Assembly: GCF_019195435.1 (NCBI RefSeq) | Contig: NZ_CP078069.1 | Span: 2,852,001-2,916,000, forward strand | Source of the DNA: Comamonas sp. NLF-1-9 | GTDB lineage: Bacteria; Pseudomonadota; Gammaproteobacteria; Burkholderiales; Burkholderiaceae_C | DNA: 64,000 nucleotides | Direction of reading: 5' to 3' | Part shown: positions 8,285 through 15,662 of the stretch, one piece after another | How the letters are laid out: each line of letters opens with the position of its first letter | How positions within the stretch are numbered: the first letter of the stretch is position 1 | Notes under the pieces: model-generated | The model's input: only the letters and a program-made list of their open reading frames with translations | What the model was told of the DNA's origin: nothing | Databases searched by the model: none | Program-made: the position numbers and the translations under genes

Positions 8285-8734
8285 ATGATGGCGTCATCCC
8301 CTGATCCTTCGAGCGATCCCGTGCTCGCCATCCCGGTGCTGGTGGCGGCAGACATTCAGGACGCGCTGCTGACCTCGCTGCACGACCTGCACCGCCTGCA
8401 AGGCCTGCTGGACCATGCGGCGGGCAACCTGATCCAGCGCTTTGGCGACGCCGACGCGGTGCTCACGCCCGAGCTCACCCAGGCGCACCCGCGGCTTCTG
8501 GCGCTGCGCGAGGCGCTGCGCAACGCCATTACCGAGCTGCAGTTTCACGACATGGCCACGCAACTGGTGGCGCACACCGGCAAGGTGCTCGAGGCCTGCT
8601 CCTCGCAGCTCAGCGCCGAGGCCATGGGCTCGGACGAGGGTGAAGAGCCCGCCGTGGTGCAAAGCGTGCCGCCCGAGCGCGCCAACCCGGTTACGCAAAG
8701 CGAAATGGACGCCGGCTCCATCGAGCTTTTCTGA
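8285..8734 (+). CDS. Short CheZ-like chemotaxis phosphatase (putative)
   Basis: A 149-residue, mostly helical protein directly upstream of cheY. Residues 83-97 read TELQFHDMATQLVAH: D89 and Q93 have the D-x3-Q spacing of the CheZ catalytic pair (D143/Q147 in E. coli), in a similar context (DFQDLTGQ there). The C-terminus VTQSEMDAGSIELF resembles the CheY-binding tail of CheZ and the SQEEVD motif of FliM in this window. It is much shorter than E. coli CheZ (214 residues). I infer that it removes phosphate from CheY-P. No other cheZ candidate is visible here. ATG 8285 or 8288 could be the start. Confidence 0.6.
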   Translation: MMASSPDPSSDPVLAIPVLVAADIQDALLTSLHDLHRLQGLLDHAAGNLIQRFGDADAVLTPELTQAHPRLLALREALRNAITELQFHDMATQLVAHTGKVLEACSSQLSAEAMGSDEGEEPAVVQSVPPERANPVTQSEMDAGSIELF

Positions 8735-8791
8735 CTTGTATCAATGCCGTTACCGGTTAACCTACGAACTTCGGAGTGATTGGAGCCCCGC

Positions 8792-9154
8792 ATGCAGTCG
8801 ATACTGGCCGTCGATGATTCGCCCTCGATGCGCAAGATGGTGTCGTTCACCCTCACCAGCGCAGGATTCAAGGTGGTCGAGGCGGTGGACGGCGAGGACG
8901 CGTTCGAGAAGGCCATGGCCAACGAGATCGACCTGATCCTGGCCGACCAGAACATGCCGCGCCTCGATGGCATAGGCCTCACGCGCCGCCTGCGCGAGCA
9001 TCCGCGCTTCAAGGACAAGCCCATCCTGATCCTGACCACCGAATCGAGCGACCAGATGAAGCAGGCCGGGCGCAGCGCCGGCGCGACCGGCTGGCTGGTC
9101 AAGCCCTTCGACCCCACGCGCCTGGTCGAGGTGATACGCAAGGTGATCCGCTGA
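8792..9154 (+). CDS. cheY: Chemotaxis response regulator CheY
   Basis: A 120-residue single-domain receiver. Acidic pocket residues are D8-D9, the phospho-acceptor is D52 (LILADQNMPRLDG), T82/T83 (LILTTESS) is the switch threonine and K104 (VKPF) the conserved lysine. It carries the CheA signal to FliM. I chose ATG 8792, preceded by GGAG, because an in-frame TTG at 8780 only adds four residues. It lies between the CheZ-like gene and cheA, as expected for one chemotaxis operon. Confidence 0.96.
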   Translation: MQSILAVDDSPSMRKMVSFTLTSAGFKVVEAVDGEDAFEKAMANEIDLILADQNMPRLDGIGLTRRLREHPRFKDKPILILTTESSDQMKQAGRSAGATGWLVKPFDPTRLVEVIRKVIR

Positions 9155-9210
9155 GCGCGTTTGCACCGGGGCGCGCACGTCAATGCATTGAACCGAGAGG
9201 AAAGCAAACC

Positions 9211-11349
9211 ATGGCAGACACCCATGCCCAGACCGGCGCCGCTGGCTCGGACTTCGATCTGAGCCAGTTCTATGGTGTCTTCTTCGAAGAGGCGGCCGAG
9301 AACCTCGACCAGATGGAGCAGATGCTGCTGGCGCTGGACGTGAACGCGCCCGACGACGAGGAGCTCAACGGCATCTTCCGCTGCGCGCACTCGATCAAGG
9401 GGGGCTCTGCCACCTTCGGCTTTGCCGACGTGGCCGAGCTCACGCACAAGATGGAGTCGCTGCTCGACCGCCTGCGCCGCCACGAACTGCAACTGACCCC
9501 GCCCATGGTGGACGCGCTGCTCGAATCGGCCGACGTCTCGCGCAGCCTGCTCGCGCGCCATCAGGGCGGCGAGCAGGGCGCGGCCGTGCCTACGGCCGAG
9601 CTCGTGGCGCGCATCCGGGCGCTGGCCGAAGGCGCCGCTCCGCCCCCCGCGGCGGCTGCGCCCGCGGCGCCCGTGCCGCCAGCAGCGGCGCAAGCAAGTC
9701 CTGCACCTGCCCCGGTTGCAGCGCCCAAGCCGGCGCCCGCCCCTGCGGCAGCAGCCGGCGAGCGCGCGCTGCAGATCCGCATCGGCCCGCTGGCCCAACC
9801 CGAGCTCGCCGACGCCATCAAGGACTTGTTTCGCGATATCGAGGGCCTGGGCAGCATCGAGGACCTGCCCTCGGACGAGCCGGGCGTGCGCGTCTACGCC
9901 GTCAAGACCCGATCCTCGGACGCGGAGCTGCTCGACCTCTTCGTCTTTCACGTCGCGCGCGAACAGGTGCAGATACGCGAGGCGGGCGCGCCCGCAGTCG
10001 CGCAGCCAGGCGGCGCCGGCGAGCGCGAGGAGTTCGGCTTTTTCGAGGGCGCCCCCGGCGCGCCCCATGCCGGCGGCGCGCCGGTGCCTGCGGCTGCGGC
10101 CAGCGCAGCCGCGCCGGCAGCGCCGAAGGCGCCGACAGCGGGTAGCCCGGCAAGCCAGCACAAGGCGGCGGCGCACAGCGCCATCGAGTCGAGCAGCATC
10201 CGCGTGGCGGTCAACAAGGTAGACCAGCTGATCAACCTCGTGGGCGAGCTCGTCATCACCCAGGCCATGCTCGCGCAAAACAGCCGCGACCTGGATCCGG
10301 CGCTGCACCAGCAACTGCTGGCCGGCCTGGCCGACCTGGACCGCAACACGCGCGACCTGCAGGAATCGGTCATGTCGATTCGCATGATTCCGATGTCCAC
10401 CGTGTTCAGCCGTTTCCCGCGCATGCTGCGCGACCTGGCCAAGCAGCTGGGCAAGAAGGTCGAATTCGTCACCCACGGCGAGGCCACCGAGCTGGACAAG
10501 AGCCTGGTGGAGAAGATCACCGACCCGCTGACCCACCTGGTCAGAAACAGTTGCGACCACGGCATAGAGCTGCCCGCCGAGCGCCTGGCGGCGGGCAAGA
10601 CCGAGCACGGCACGCTCACGCTGTCGGCCGCGCACCAGGGCGGCTCCATCGTCATCGAGGTGCGCGACGACGGGCACGGCCTGTCGCGCGAGAAGATCCT
10701 CAAGAAAGCGCGCGAGCGCGGCCTGGACGCGCCCGATTCCATGCCCGACGCCGAGGTCTGGAACCTCATCATGCTGCCAGGCTTTTCCACTGCCGAAGTG
10801 GTCACCGACGTGTCCGGGCGCGGCGTGGGCATGGACGTGGTCAAGAAGAACATCGCCGCGCTCAACGGCACGGTGGAGATCGACTCGGTCGAGGGCGCGG
10901 GCACGCGCGTGTCGGTGCGTCTGCCGCTCACGCTGGCCATCATGGACGGCATGTCGGTCGGCGTGGCCGACGAGGTCTACATCCTGCCGCTGTCCTCGGT
11001 GGTCGAGTCCTTCCAGGTCAAGCACGAGGACATCAACACCGTGGCCCAGGGCTCACAGCTCGTGAAGGTGCGCGAGGAGTACATGCCGGTGGTGTCGCTC
11101 GAGCGCATCTTCCAGGTGCCGCGCGCCGAGCCCGGCGGCGGCAACGACATCATGGTAGTGATCGAGGCCGAAGGCTCGCGCGTGGCGGTGCTGGTCGACG
11201 AGCTGCTCGGCCAGCAGCAGGTCGTGGTCAAGAACCTGGAGACCAACTACCGCAAGGTGGCCAACGTCTCGGGTGCCACCATCATGGGCGACGGCAACGT
11301 TGCCCTGATCCTCGATACCAGTGCGCTGGTGCGCCGCGCGCGCCACTGA
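9211..11349 (+). CDS. cheA: Chemotaxis histidine kinase CheA
   Basis: A 712-residue kinase that takes receptor signals through CheW and phosphorylates CheY and CheB. Domains in order: HPt (about 15-125) with phospho-acceptor H60 in CAHSIKGGSATFGF; an Ala/Pro linker; a small alpha/beta domain (about 190-255) in the P2 position; a second linker; a dimerisation domain (about 335-400); a HATPase domain with HLVRNSCDHGIELP (about 440) and later DVSGRGVGMDVV; and a CheW-like domain (about 575-705). AGAGGAAAG precedes ATG 9211. The length is typical of the family. Confidence 0.98.
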   Translation: MADTHAQTGAAGSDFDLSQFYGVFFEEAAENLDQMEQMLLALDVNAPDDEELNGIFRCAHSIKGGSATFGFADVAELTHKMESLLDRLRRHELQLTPPMVDALLESADVSRSLLARHQGGEQGAAVPTAELVARIRALAEGAAPPPAAAAPAAPVPPAAAQASPAPAPVAAPKPAPAPAAAAGERALQIRIGPLAQPELADAIKDLFRDIEGLGSIEDLPSDEPGVRVYAVKTRSSDAELLDLFVFHVAREQVQIREAGAPAVAQPGGAGEREEFGFFEGAPGAPHAGGAPVPAAAASAAAPAAPKAPTAGSPASQHKAAAHSAIESSSIRVAVNKVDQLINLVGELVITQAMLAQNSRDLDPALHQQLLAGLADLDRNTRDLQESVMSIRMIPMSTVFSRFPRMLRDLAKQLGKKVEFVTHGEATELDKSLVEKITDPLTHLVRNSCDHGIELPAERLAAGKTEHGTLTLSAAHQGGSIVIEVRDDGHGLSREKILKKARERGLDAPDSMPDAEVWNLIMLPGFSTAEVVTDVSGRGVGMDVVKKNIAALNGTVEIDSVEGAGTRVSVRLPLTLAIMDGMSVGVADEVYILPLSSVVESFQVKHEDINTVAQGSQLVKVREEYMPVVSLERIFQVPRAEPGGGNDIMVVIEAEGSRVAVLVDELLGQQQVVVKNLETNYRKVANVSGATIMGDGNVALILDTSALVRRARH

Positions 11350-11374
11350 GGCGCGCGGGCTCTGGAGAAGCAGC

Positions 11375-11866
11375 ATGAATGCAGTCCTCAAGAAGACCGA
11401 AGAAGCCAGCGGCCCCGGGGTCGGCGAATACCTGACCTTCCGCCTGGGCAAGGAGGAATACGGCATCGACATCCTCAAGGTGCAGGAGATCCGCGGCTAC
11501 GAAGACCCCACGCGCGTGGCCAACGCGCCGCCCTTCATCAAGGGCGTGTCCAACCTGCGCGGCACCATCGTGCCCATCGTGGACATGCGCCTGCGCTTTG
11601 GCTGCGAGAGCGCCGAGTACAACCACCTCACGGTGGTCATCATCCTGAACCTGCGCGAGCGCGTGGTCGGCGTGGTGGTCGATTCGGTCAGCGACGTGAT
11701 CGAGCTCGGCCAGGAGCAGCTGCGCCCCGCGCCCGACATCGAAAGCGCGATCGATGCGCGCTGCATCCGCGGCCTGGGCGCCGTGGGTGAGCGCATGCTG
11801 ATCCTCTTGGACATCGAGCGGCTGATGAACAACCCCGACATGGGGCTGGTGCTGGCACAGGCTTGA
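11375..11866 (+). CDS. cheW: Chemotaxis coupling protein CheW
   Basis: A 163-residue SH3-like adaptor that links receptors to CheA. It carries the conserved EYLTFRLGKEEYGIDILKVQ opening and SNLRGTIVPIVDMRLRFG core. The start is ATG 11375, with GGAGAAG about 7 bases upstream; an in-frame ATG at 11321 lies inside cheA and would add a non-homologous stretch. It follows cheA by 25 bases. Confidence 0.97.
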   Translation: MNAVLKKTEEASGPGVGEYLTFRLGKEEYGIDILKVQEIRGYEDPTRVANAPPFIKGVSNLRGTIVPIVDMRLRFGCESAEYNHLTVVIILNLRERVVGVVVDSVSDVIELGQEQLRPAPDIESAIDARCIRGLGAVGERMLILLDIERLMNNPDMGLVLAQA

Positions 11867-11934
11867 GCTTTGCGGCGCGCCATCGGCATGCGGGCGCAAG
11901 GGCAGGGCAGGGGCGATCGACAGGGCGGCGTGCC

Positions 11935-12828
11935 ATGAAAGGCTTCAAGACTTCGGCCAGAAGGGCAGCGGCGCCCCCGCCGCCCCTGGCCGCTGCAGCG
12001 CCCGAGGCGGGCGGCGCGGGCGAGGCGCGCGAATTCGACTGGACCACGGCCGACTTCAAGCGCGTGCAAACCCTGATCTACCAGCGCGCCGGCATCAGCC
12101 TGCACGACGGCAAGCACGCCATGGTCTACAGCCGCCTGTCGCGCCGCCTGCGCGAGACCGGCCACACGCGCTTTGCCGATTACCTGGACTGGCTGCAGAG
12201 CCAGGACGGCGCGGAGTGGCAGGAATTCATCAACGCGCTGACCACCAACCTCACCGCCTTCTTTCGCGAGCGCCACCATTTCGAGCACTTCGCGACGCTG
12301 CTGGGCAAGCGTCCGGGCGGCCCCTGGCGCGTCTGGTGCGCGGCCGCCTCCACCGGGGAGGAGCCCTACTCCATCGTCATCAGCGCACTGCAGTCGCTCA
12401 ACGCCGGCGCGCCGCTGCAGGTGCTGGCCAGCGACATCGATTCGCGCTGCATCGAGCTGGCCGAGCGCGGCGTCTACCGCACGCAAGGCCTCAAGGGTCT
12501 GGAGCGCGAGCAGCTGCAGCGCTATTTCCTGCGCGGCAAGGGCGCCAATGAAGGGCTGGTGCGCGTGCGCCCCGAACTGCGCCAGCCGGTAAGCTTTCTG
12601 AGCGTGAACCTGATCCGCGACGACTGGCCGTTTCGTGAACCCTTCGACGTGGTGTTCTGCCGCAATGTCATGATCTATTTCGACGCCCCCACCCAGCGGC
12701 GCGTGCTCGAGCGCATCCACCGCGTGCTCAAACCCGGCGGCACGCTGTACGTGGGCCACGCGGAAAACTTCAGCGAATCGCGCGACCTGTTTGCCTTGCG
12801 CGGAAAGACGGTTTATGAGCGCATTTGA
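11935..12828 (+). CDS. cheR: Chemotaxis protein methyltransferase CheR
   Basis: A 297-residue enzyme that methylates receptor glutamates with S-adenosylmethionine. After an Ala/Pro-rich leader of about 35 residues comes the all-alpha N-terminal domain (FDWTTADFKRVQTLIYQRAG), then the SAM-binding fold with VWCAAASTGEEPYSI (about residue 130) and DVVFCRNVMIYFD. The start is taken as ATG 11935; an upstream frame extension to 11863 would overlap the cheW stop and add basic residues with no family similarity. It overlaps cheD by 14 bases. Confidence 0.96.
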   Translation: MKGFKTSARRAAAPPPPLAAAAPEAGGAGEAREFDWTTADFKRVQTLIYQRAGISLHDGKHAMVYSRLSRRLRETGHTRFADYLDWLQSQDGAEWQEFINALTTNLTAFFRERHHFEHFATLLGKRPGGPWRVWCAAASTGEEPYSIVISALQSLNAGAPLQVLASDIDSRCIELAERGVYRTQGLKGLEREQLQRYFLRGKGANEGLVRVRPELRQPVSFLSVNLIRDDWPFREPFDVVFCRNVMIYFDAPTQRRVLERIHRVLKPGGTLYVGHAENFSESRDLFALRGKTVYERI

Positions 12829-13528
12829 TGCCGCCCCTGTAGGCGCCGAGCGCCGCCGCGCCCCGCGCATCAGCGCGGCCACGCCCGAGCCGGTGCGCAC
12901 CCCGGCGCGCACGCCCAGCCTGGACGAGCTCAAGAGTGCGCCGCGGCGCGCCGGCGAGGCCGCGTTCTTCTTCTTCGACCAGCGCTTTCAGTTCAACGCC
13001 GTCAAGGTGCTGCCGGGCGAATACTTCGTCTCCAACGAGAACCTGGTGGTGCAGACCGTGCTCGGCTCGTGCATTGCCGCCTGCCTGTGGGACAGCCGCA
13101 GTCGCGTCGGCGGCCTGAACCACTTCATGCTGCCCGAGGGCAGCGGCGCCGACCAGTCGGGGCGCTATGGCTCGTATGCGATGGAGCTCTTGATCAACGA
13201 GATGATGAAGCTGGGCGCGCGCCGCGAAACCCTGCAGGCCAAGATCTTCGGCGGCGGCCAGGTCATGGCCAACTTCACCGCCATGAACGTGGGCGAGCGC
13301 AACACCGCATTTGTGCAGAATTACCTCGCGACCGAGCGCATACCGATCATCGCCCAGGACGTGCTGGACATCTATCCGCGCAAGGTGGCGTTCTTCCCCG
13401 CCACCGGCAAGGCCATGGTCAAGCGCCTGGCGCACGCCCACCCCGACCTGCTCGTTGCCGAGCGTGTGCGCGGCAGCGCGGCGGCGGTGGTGCAGGTGCA
13501 GCACGGCGGCTCGGTCGATCTGTTCTGA
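12815..13528 (+). CDS. cheD: Chemoreceptor glutamine deamidase CheD
   Basis: A 237-residue enzyme that deamidates receptor glutamines and tunes adaptation. The catalytic pair is visible as C86 (VLGSCIAACLWD) and H103 (GGLNHFMLPEG), with the 17-residue spacing of Thermotoga CheD (C27/H44). Residues 1 to about 50 form a low-complexity extension not needed for the fold. It ends GGSVDLF. It starts inside the end of cheR and is followed by cheB, the usual order in proteobacterial cheRDB operons. Confidence 0.96.
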   Translation: MSAFDAAPVGAERRRAPRISAATPEPVRTPARTPSLDELKSAPRRAGEAAFFFFDQRFQFNAVKVLPGEYFVSNENLVVQTVLGSCIAACLWDSRSRVGGLNHFMLPEGSGADQSGRYGSYAMELLINEMMKLGARRETLQAKIFGGGQVMANFTAMNVGERNTAFVQNYLATERIPIIAQDVLDIYPRKVAFFPATGKAMVKRLAHAHPDLLVAERVRGSAAAVVQVQHGGSVDLF

Positions 13529-13549
13529 GGGCAAGGAGTGAGGCTGGAG

Positions 13550-14641
13550 ATGGGACGCAAGATCAGCGTGGTGGTGGTCGATGATTCCGCGCTGGTGCGC
13601 AGCCTGCTCGCGCAGATCATCAACCGCGAGCCCGACATGCAATGCATAGGCGCGGCCAACGACCCGCTGCAGGCGCGCGAGATGATCCGCAACCTCAACC
13701 CCGACGTGATCACCCTGGACGTGGAGATGCCGCGCATGGATGGCATCGACTTTCTCGGCCGGCTGATGCGCCTGCGGCCCACGCCGGTGGTGATGATCTC
13801 CACGCTGACCGAGCGCGGCGCCGAGGTCACCATGCGCGCGCTGGAGCTGGGCGCGGTGGACTTTGTCGCCAAGCCGCGCATCGGCCTGGCTTCGGGCATA
13901 GAGCAGCTTGCGGCGCAGATCACCGACAAGATCCGCATCGCGGCGCAGGCGCGGGTGCGCCGCCTGCAGACGCCCGCAGCCGGCGCCGAGGCGCAGGCGT
14001 CCGGCAGCGTGCCCGCGCGCCCCGGCCTGATCGGGCGCCTGTCGACCGAAAAAATCATCGCCATCGGCGCCTCCACCGGCGGCACCGAGGCGATTCGCGA
14101 GGTGCTCACCGCGCTGCCCGCCGACTGCCCCGCCATCGTCATCACCCAGCACATGCCGCCGGGCTTTACCACCAGCTTTGCCGCGCGCCTGAACGGCCTG
14201 TGCCAGATGACGGTGAAGGAGGCGCAAGACGGCGAGCGCATCCTGCCCGGACACGCCTACATCGCGCCCGGGGGTACGCAGTTTCGCCTCAGCCGCAGCG
14301 GCGCCAACTACCTCGCGGTGGTGGACGACGGCGCGCCCGTCAACCGCCACAAACCCTCGGTGGAGGTGTTGTTCAAGTCCGTGGCCGCACAGGTCGGGCG
14401 CAACGCCTACGGCATCATGCTCACCGGCATGGGCGACGACGGCGCCGCCGCCATGCGCGAGATGCGCGACGCAGGCAGCTACAACTTCGTGCAGGACGAG
14501 GCCAGCTGCGTGGTCTTCGGCATGCCGCGCGAGGCGATTGCCCACGGCGCGGCCGATGAGGTGTTGCCGCTCAAGGAGATCGCCGGCGCGCTGCTCGCCC
14601 GCCTGGGCAGCGCCGCCGATCGCCAGCACAACCGCATCTGA
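13550..14641 (+). CDS. cheB: Chemotaxis methylesterase/deamidase CheB
   Basis: A 363-residue enzyme with an N-terminal receiver (D11-D12, phospho-acceptor D57 in [13 protein letters not shown]) and a C-terminal methylesterase domain. The catalytic triad is S175 ([10 protein letters not shown]), H201 (ITQHMPPGF) and D297 (TGMGDDGAA), with the same spacing as E. coli S164/H190/D286. It removes receptor methyl groups when phosphorylated by CheA. ATG 13550 is preferred, as it starts at the receiver; a GTG at 13538 would add four residues. It is the last gene of the chemotaxis operon. Confidence 0.97.
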   Translation: MGRKISVVVVDDSALVRSLLAQIINREPDMQCIGAANDPLQAREMIRNLNPDVITLDVEMPRMDGIDFLGRLMRLRPTPVVMISTLTERGAEVTMRALELGAVDFVAKPRIGLASGIEQLAAQITDKIRIAAQARVRRLQTPAAGAEAQASGSVPARPGLIGRLSTEKIIAIGASTGGTEAIREVLTALPADCPAIVITQHMPPGFTTSFAARLNGLCQMTVKEAQDGERILPGHAYIAPGGTQFRLSRSGANYLAVVDDGAPVNRHKPSVEVLFKSVAAQVGRNAYGIMLTGMGDDGAAAMREMRDAGSYNFVQDEASCVVFGMPREAIAHGAADEVLPLKEIAGALLARLGSAADRQHNRI

Positions 14642-14680
14642 GCGCCATGGCTCCGGCGCAACAGGTGCGGTTCAGGCACG

Positions 14681-14740
14681 CCGCAGACCGCCGCAGGCTA
14701 GGATGCGCGACGCGCGAGGGACTTGTTCGGCGTTGCCCTA
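14681..14740. repeat. Truncated copy of the 165-bp terminal-inverted-repeat element
   Basis: Bases 14681-14739 match the reverse complement of 59689-59747, the left part of the element after ptsI, at 49 of 59 positions with no gaps by hand alignment. The end GGCGTTGCCCTA forms the stop codon (TAG on the minus strand, 14738-14740) of the adjacent phosphatase gene. The other half of the element is absent, so this is a solo end. It sits between the convergent cheB and phosphatase genes. Confidence 0.75.
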
Positions 14741-15379
14741 ATGCTGTTCATCGCGGCTGTCCGCAGCCAGGTGGCCGGTGTCGGCCCAGCCGACCAGGCT
14801 GAGGCCCGTGTCCGGGTTCCACAGCAGGCGGTTGAGTGCGGCGTTGGGCAGTTGCCAGGTGCGCGCGGCCTGCAGGTGCTGGCGCGTGGCCAGGCGGTAG
14901 AGCATGTCCATCACGCCGCCGTGCGCAACCAGCACGATCTGCTGGTCGGCGTGGCGCGCGGCCAGTTCGTCGACGGTAGCGGCAATGCGTTCGCGCAGTG
15001 CGATCAGGTTTTCGCCGCCCTCGGGCGCGTAGTGCGGGTCGCGTTCGCGCCAGCGCCGGGCGTGTTCGGGCGCCTGGGTCTGCACCTGCACGAAGCGCAG
15101 GCCCTCGTACTGGCCGAAGCTGCGCTCGCGCAGGCGCGGCTCGGCGACGAGCGGGGCGCCGCTGGTTTGCGCCAGCGCCTGCGCCGTCTGCAGCGCGCGC
15201 TGCAGGTCGCTGCTGTAGATGCAGTCCACGGCTTGCCCGCGCAGTGCTTGGGCGAGCTGGTGCGCCTGGCGCAGGCCGGTGGCGTTCAAGCCCACGTCCT
15301 GGTGGCCCTGGATGCGGCCTTGCACGTTCCAGTCGGTTTCACCGTGGCGAATGGCAATGATGCGGGTAGGTTCTTGCAT
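14738..15379 (-). CDS. Histidine phosphatase, phosphoglycerate mutase-like
   Basis: A 213-residue protein of the histidine phosphatase superfamily. The catalytic RHGETDWN motif holds phospho-acceptor H12. A second arginine follows in YSSDLQRALQTA, Glu is supplied by LRERSFGQYEG, and the second histidine by VLVAHGGVMDML. This is the GpmB/CobC-like branch, whose members range from cofactor-independent mutases of unproven substrate to alpha-ribazole phosphatase. No cobalamin genes are nearby, so I leave the substrate open. It converges on cheB, and its TAG stop lies in a repeat element. Confidence 0.9.
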   Translation of the reverse strand: MQEPTRIIAIRHGETDWNVQGRIQGHQDVGLNATGLRQAHQLAQALRGQAVDCIYSSDLQRALQTAQALAQTSGAPLVAEPRLRERSFGQYEGLRFVQVQTQAPEHARRWRERDPHYAPEGGENLIALRERIAATVDELAARHADQQIVLVAHGGVMDMLYRLATRQHLQAARTWQLPNAALNRLLWNPDTGLSLVGWADTGHLAADSRDEQH

Positions 15380-15430
15380 GGGCGGGCGCGGCGCGGAGCG
15401 TGGTGTGGGTCAAGAGGATTTTGCTTTGAA

Positions 15431-15486
15431 AAACATAGCTTGTAGCGCTTGATGCGCAAGCGCCAAAGGCATTTTTGATTACTGTG
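15431..15486. repeat. Dispersed palindromic repeat (Comamonadaceae-type)
   Basis: ATAGCT at 15435-15440 is followed by a hairpin with GCGCTTG at 15445-15451, loop ATGCG and CAAGCGC at 15457-15463, then AAAGGC and a T-run. The arrangement (TAGCT, GCGCTTG stem, AGGC, T-run) matches the copies near 6370, 29741 and 49668. It lies between two divergent genes, so it is not simply a terminator for either of them. Confidence 0.7.
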
Positions 15487-15572
15487 TTTTTACTACTTTT
15501 TTAATAGTAGACGCCTCGTGGCCTGCCGCCCTTGGGCCGCTGCGCCCGGCAGCCTCGGGGTTCAATCAAGAA

Positions 15573-15588
15573 TAAATCTCATTATCAT
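15573..15588. promoter_or_regulatory. Possible promoter -10 and partial Fur-box-like site
   Basis: TATCAT at 15583-15588 is a fair -10 hexamer with TTCAAT at 15561-15566 as a weak -35 (16-base spacer). On the minus strand 15587-15573 reads TGATAATGAGATTTA; its first half is a perfect match to the 7-1-7 Fur consensus, and the whole matches about 10 of 14 positions. It lies about 75 bases before the ABC binding-protein gene. Weak evidence. Confidence 0.3.
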
Positions 15589-15662
15589 GCGGTCTTTCGC
15601 TCCCCGGGGCGGACGCTGCGGGCGCACGCCGTGCCAAGGGGTGCAGCTTCCTGGACGGGTTT

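Noticed and set aside
8545..11025. An 826-codon minus-strand frame antisense to cheA and cheY
   Set aside because: It is a shadow frame from codon bias; the sense genes have full catalytic motifs and proper start sites.
15500..15620. FNR/NNR-type operator for the nnrS operon
   Set aside because: No TTGAT-N4-ATCAA palindrome or close variant was found upstream of 15663 or 19783.
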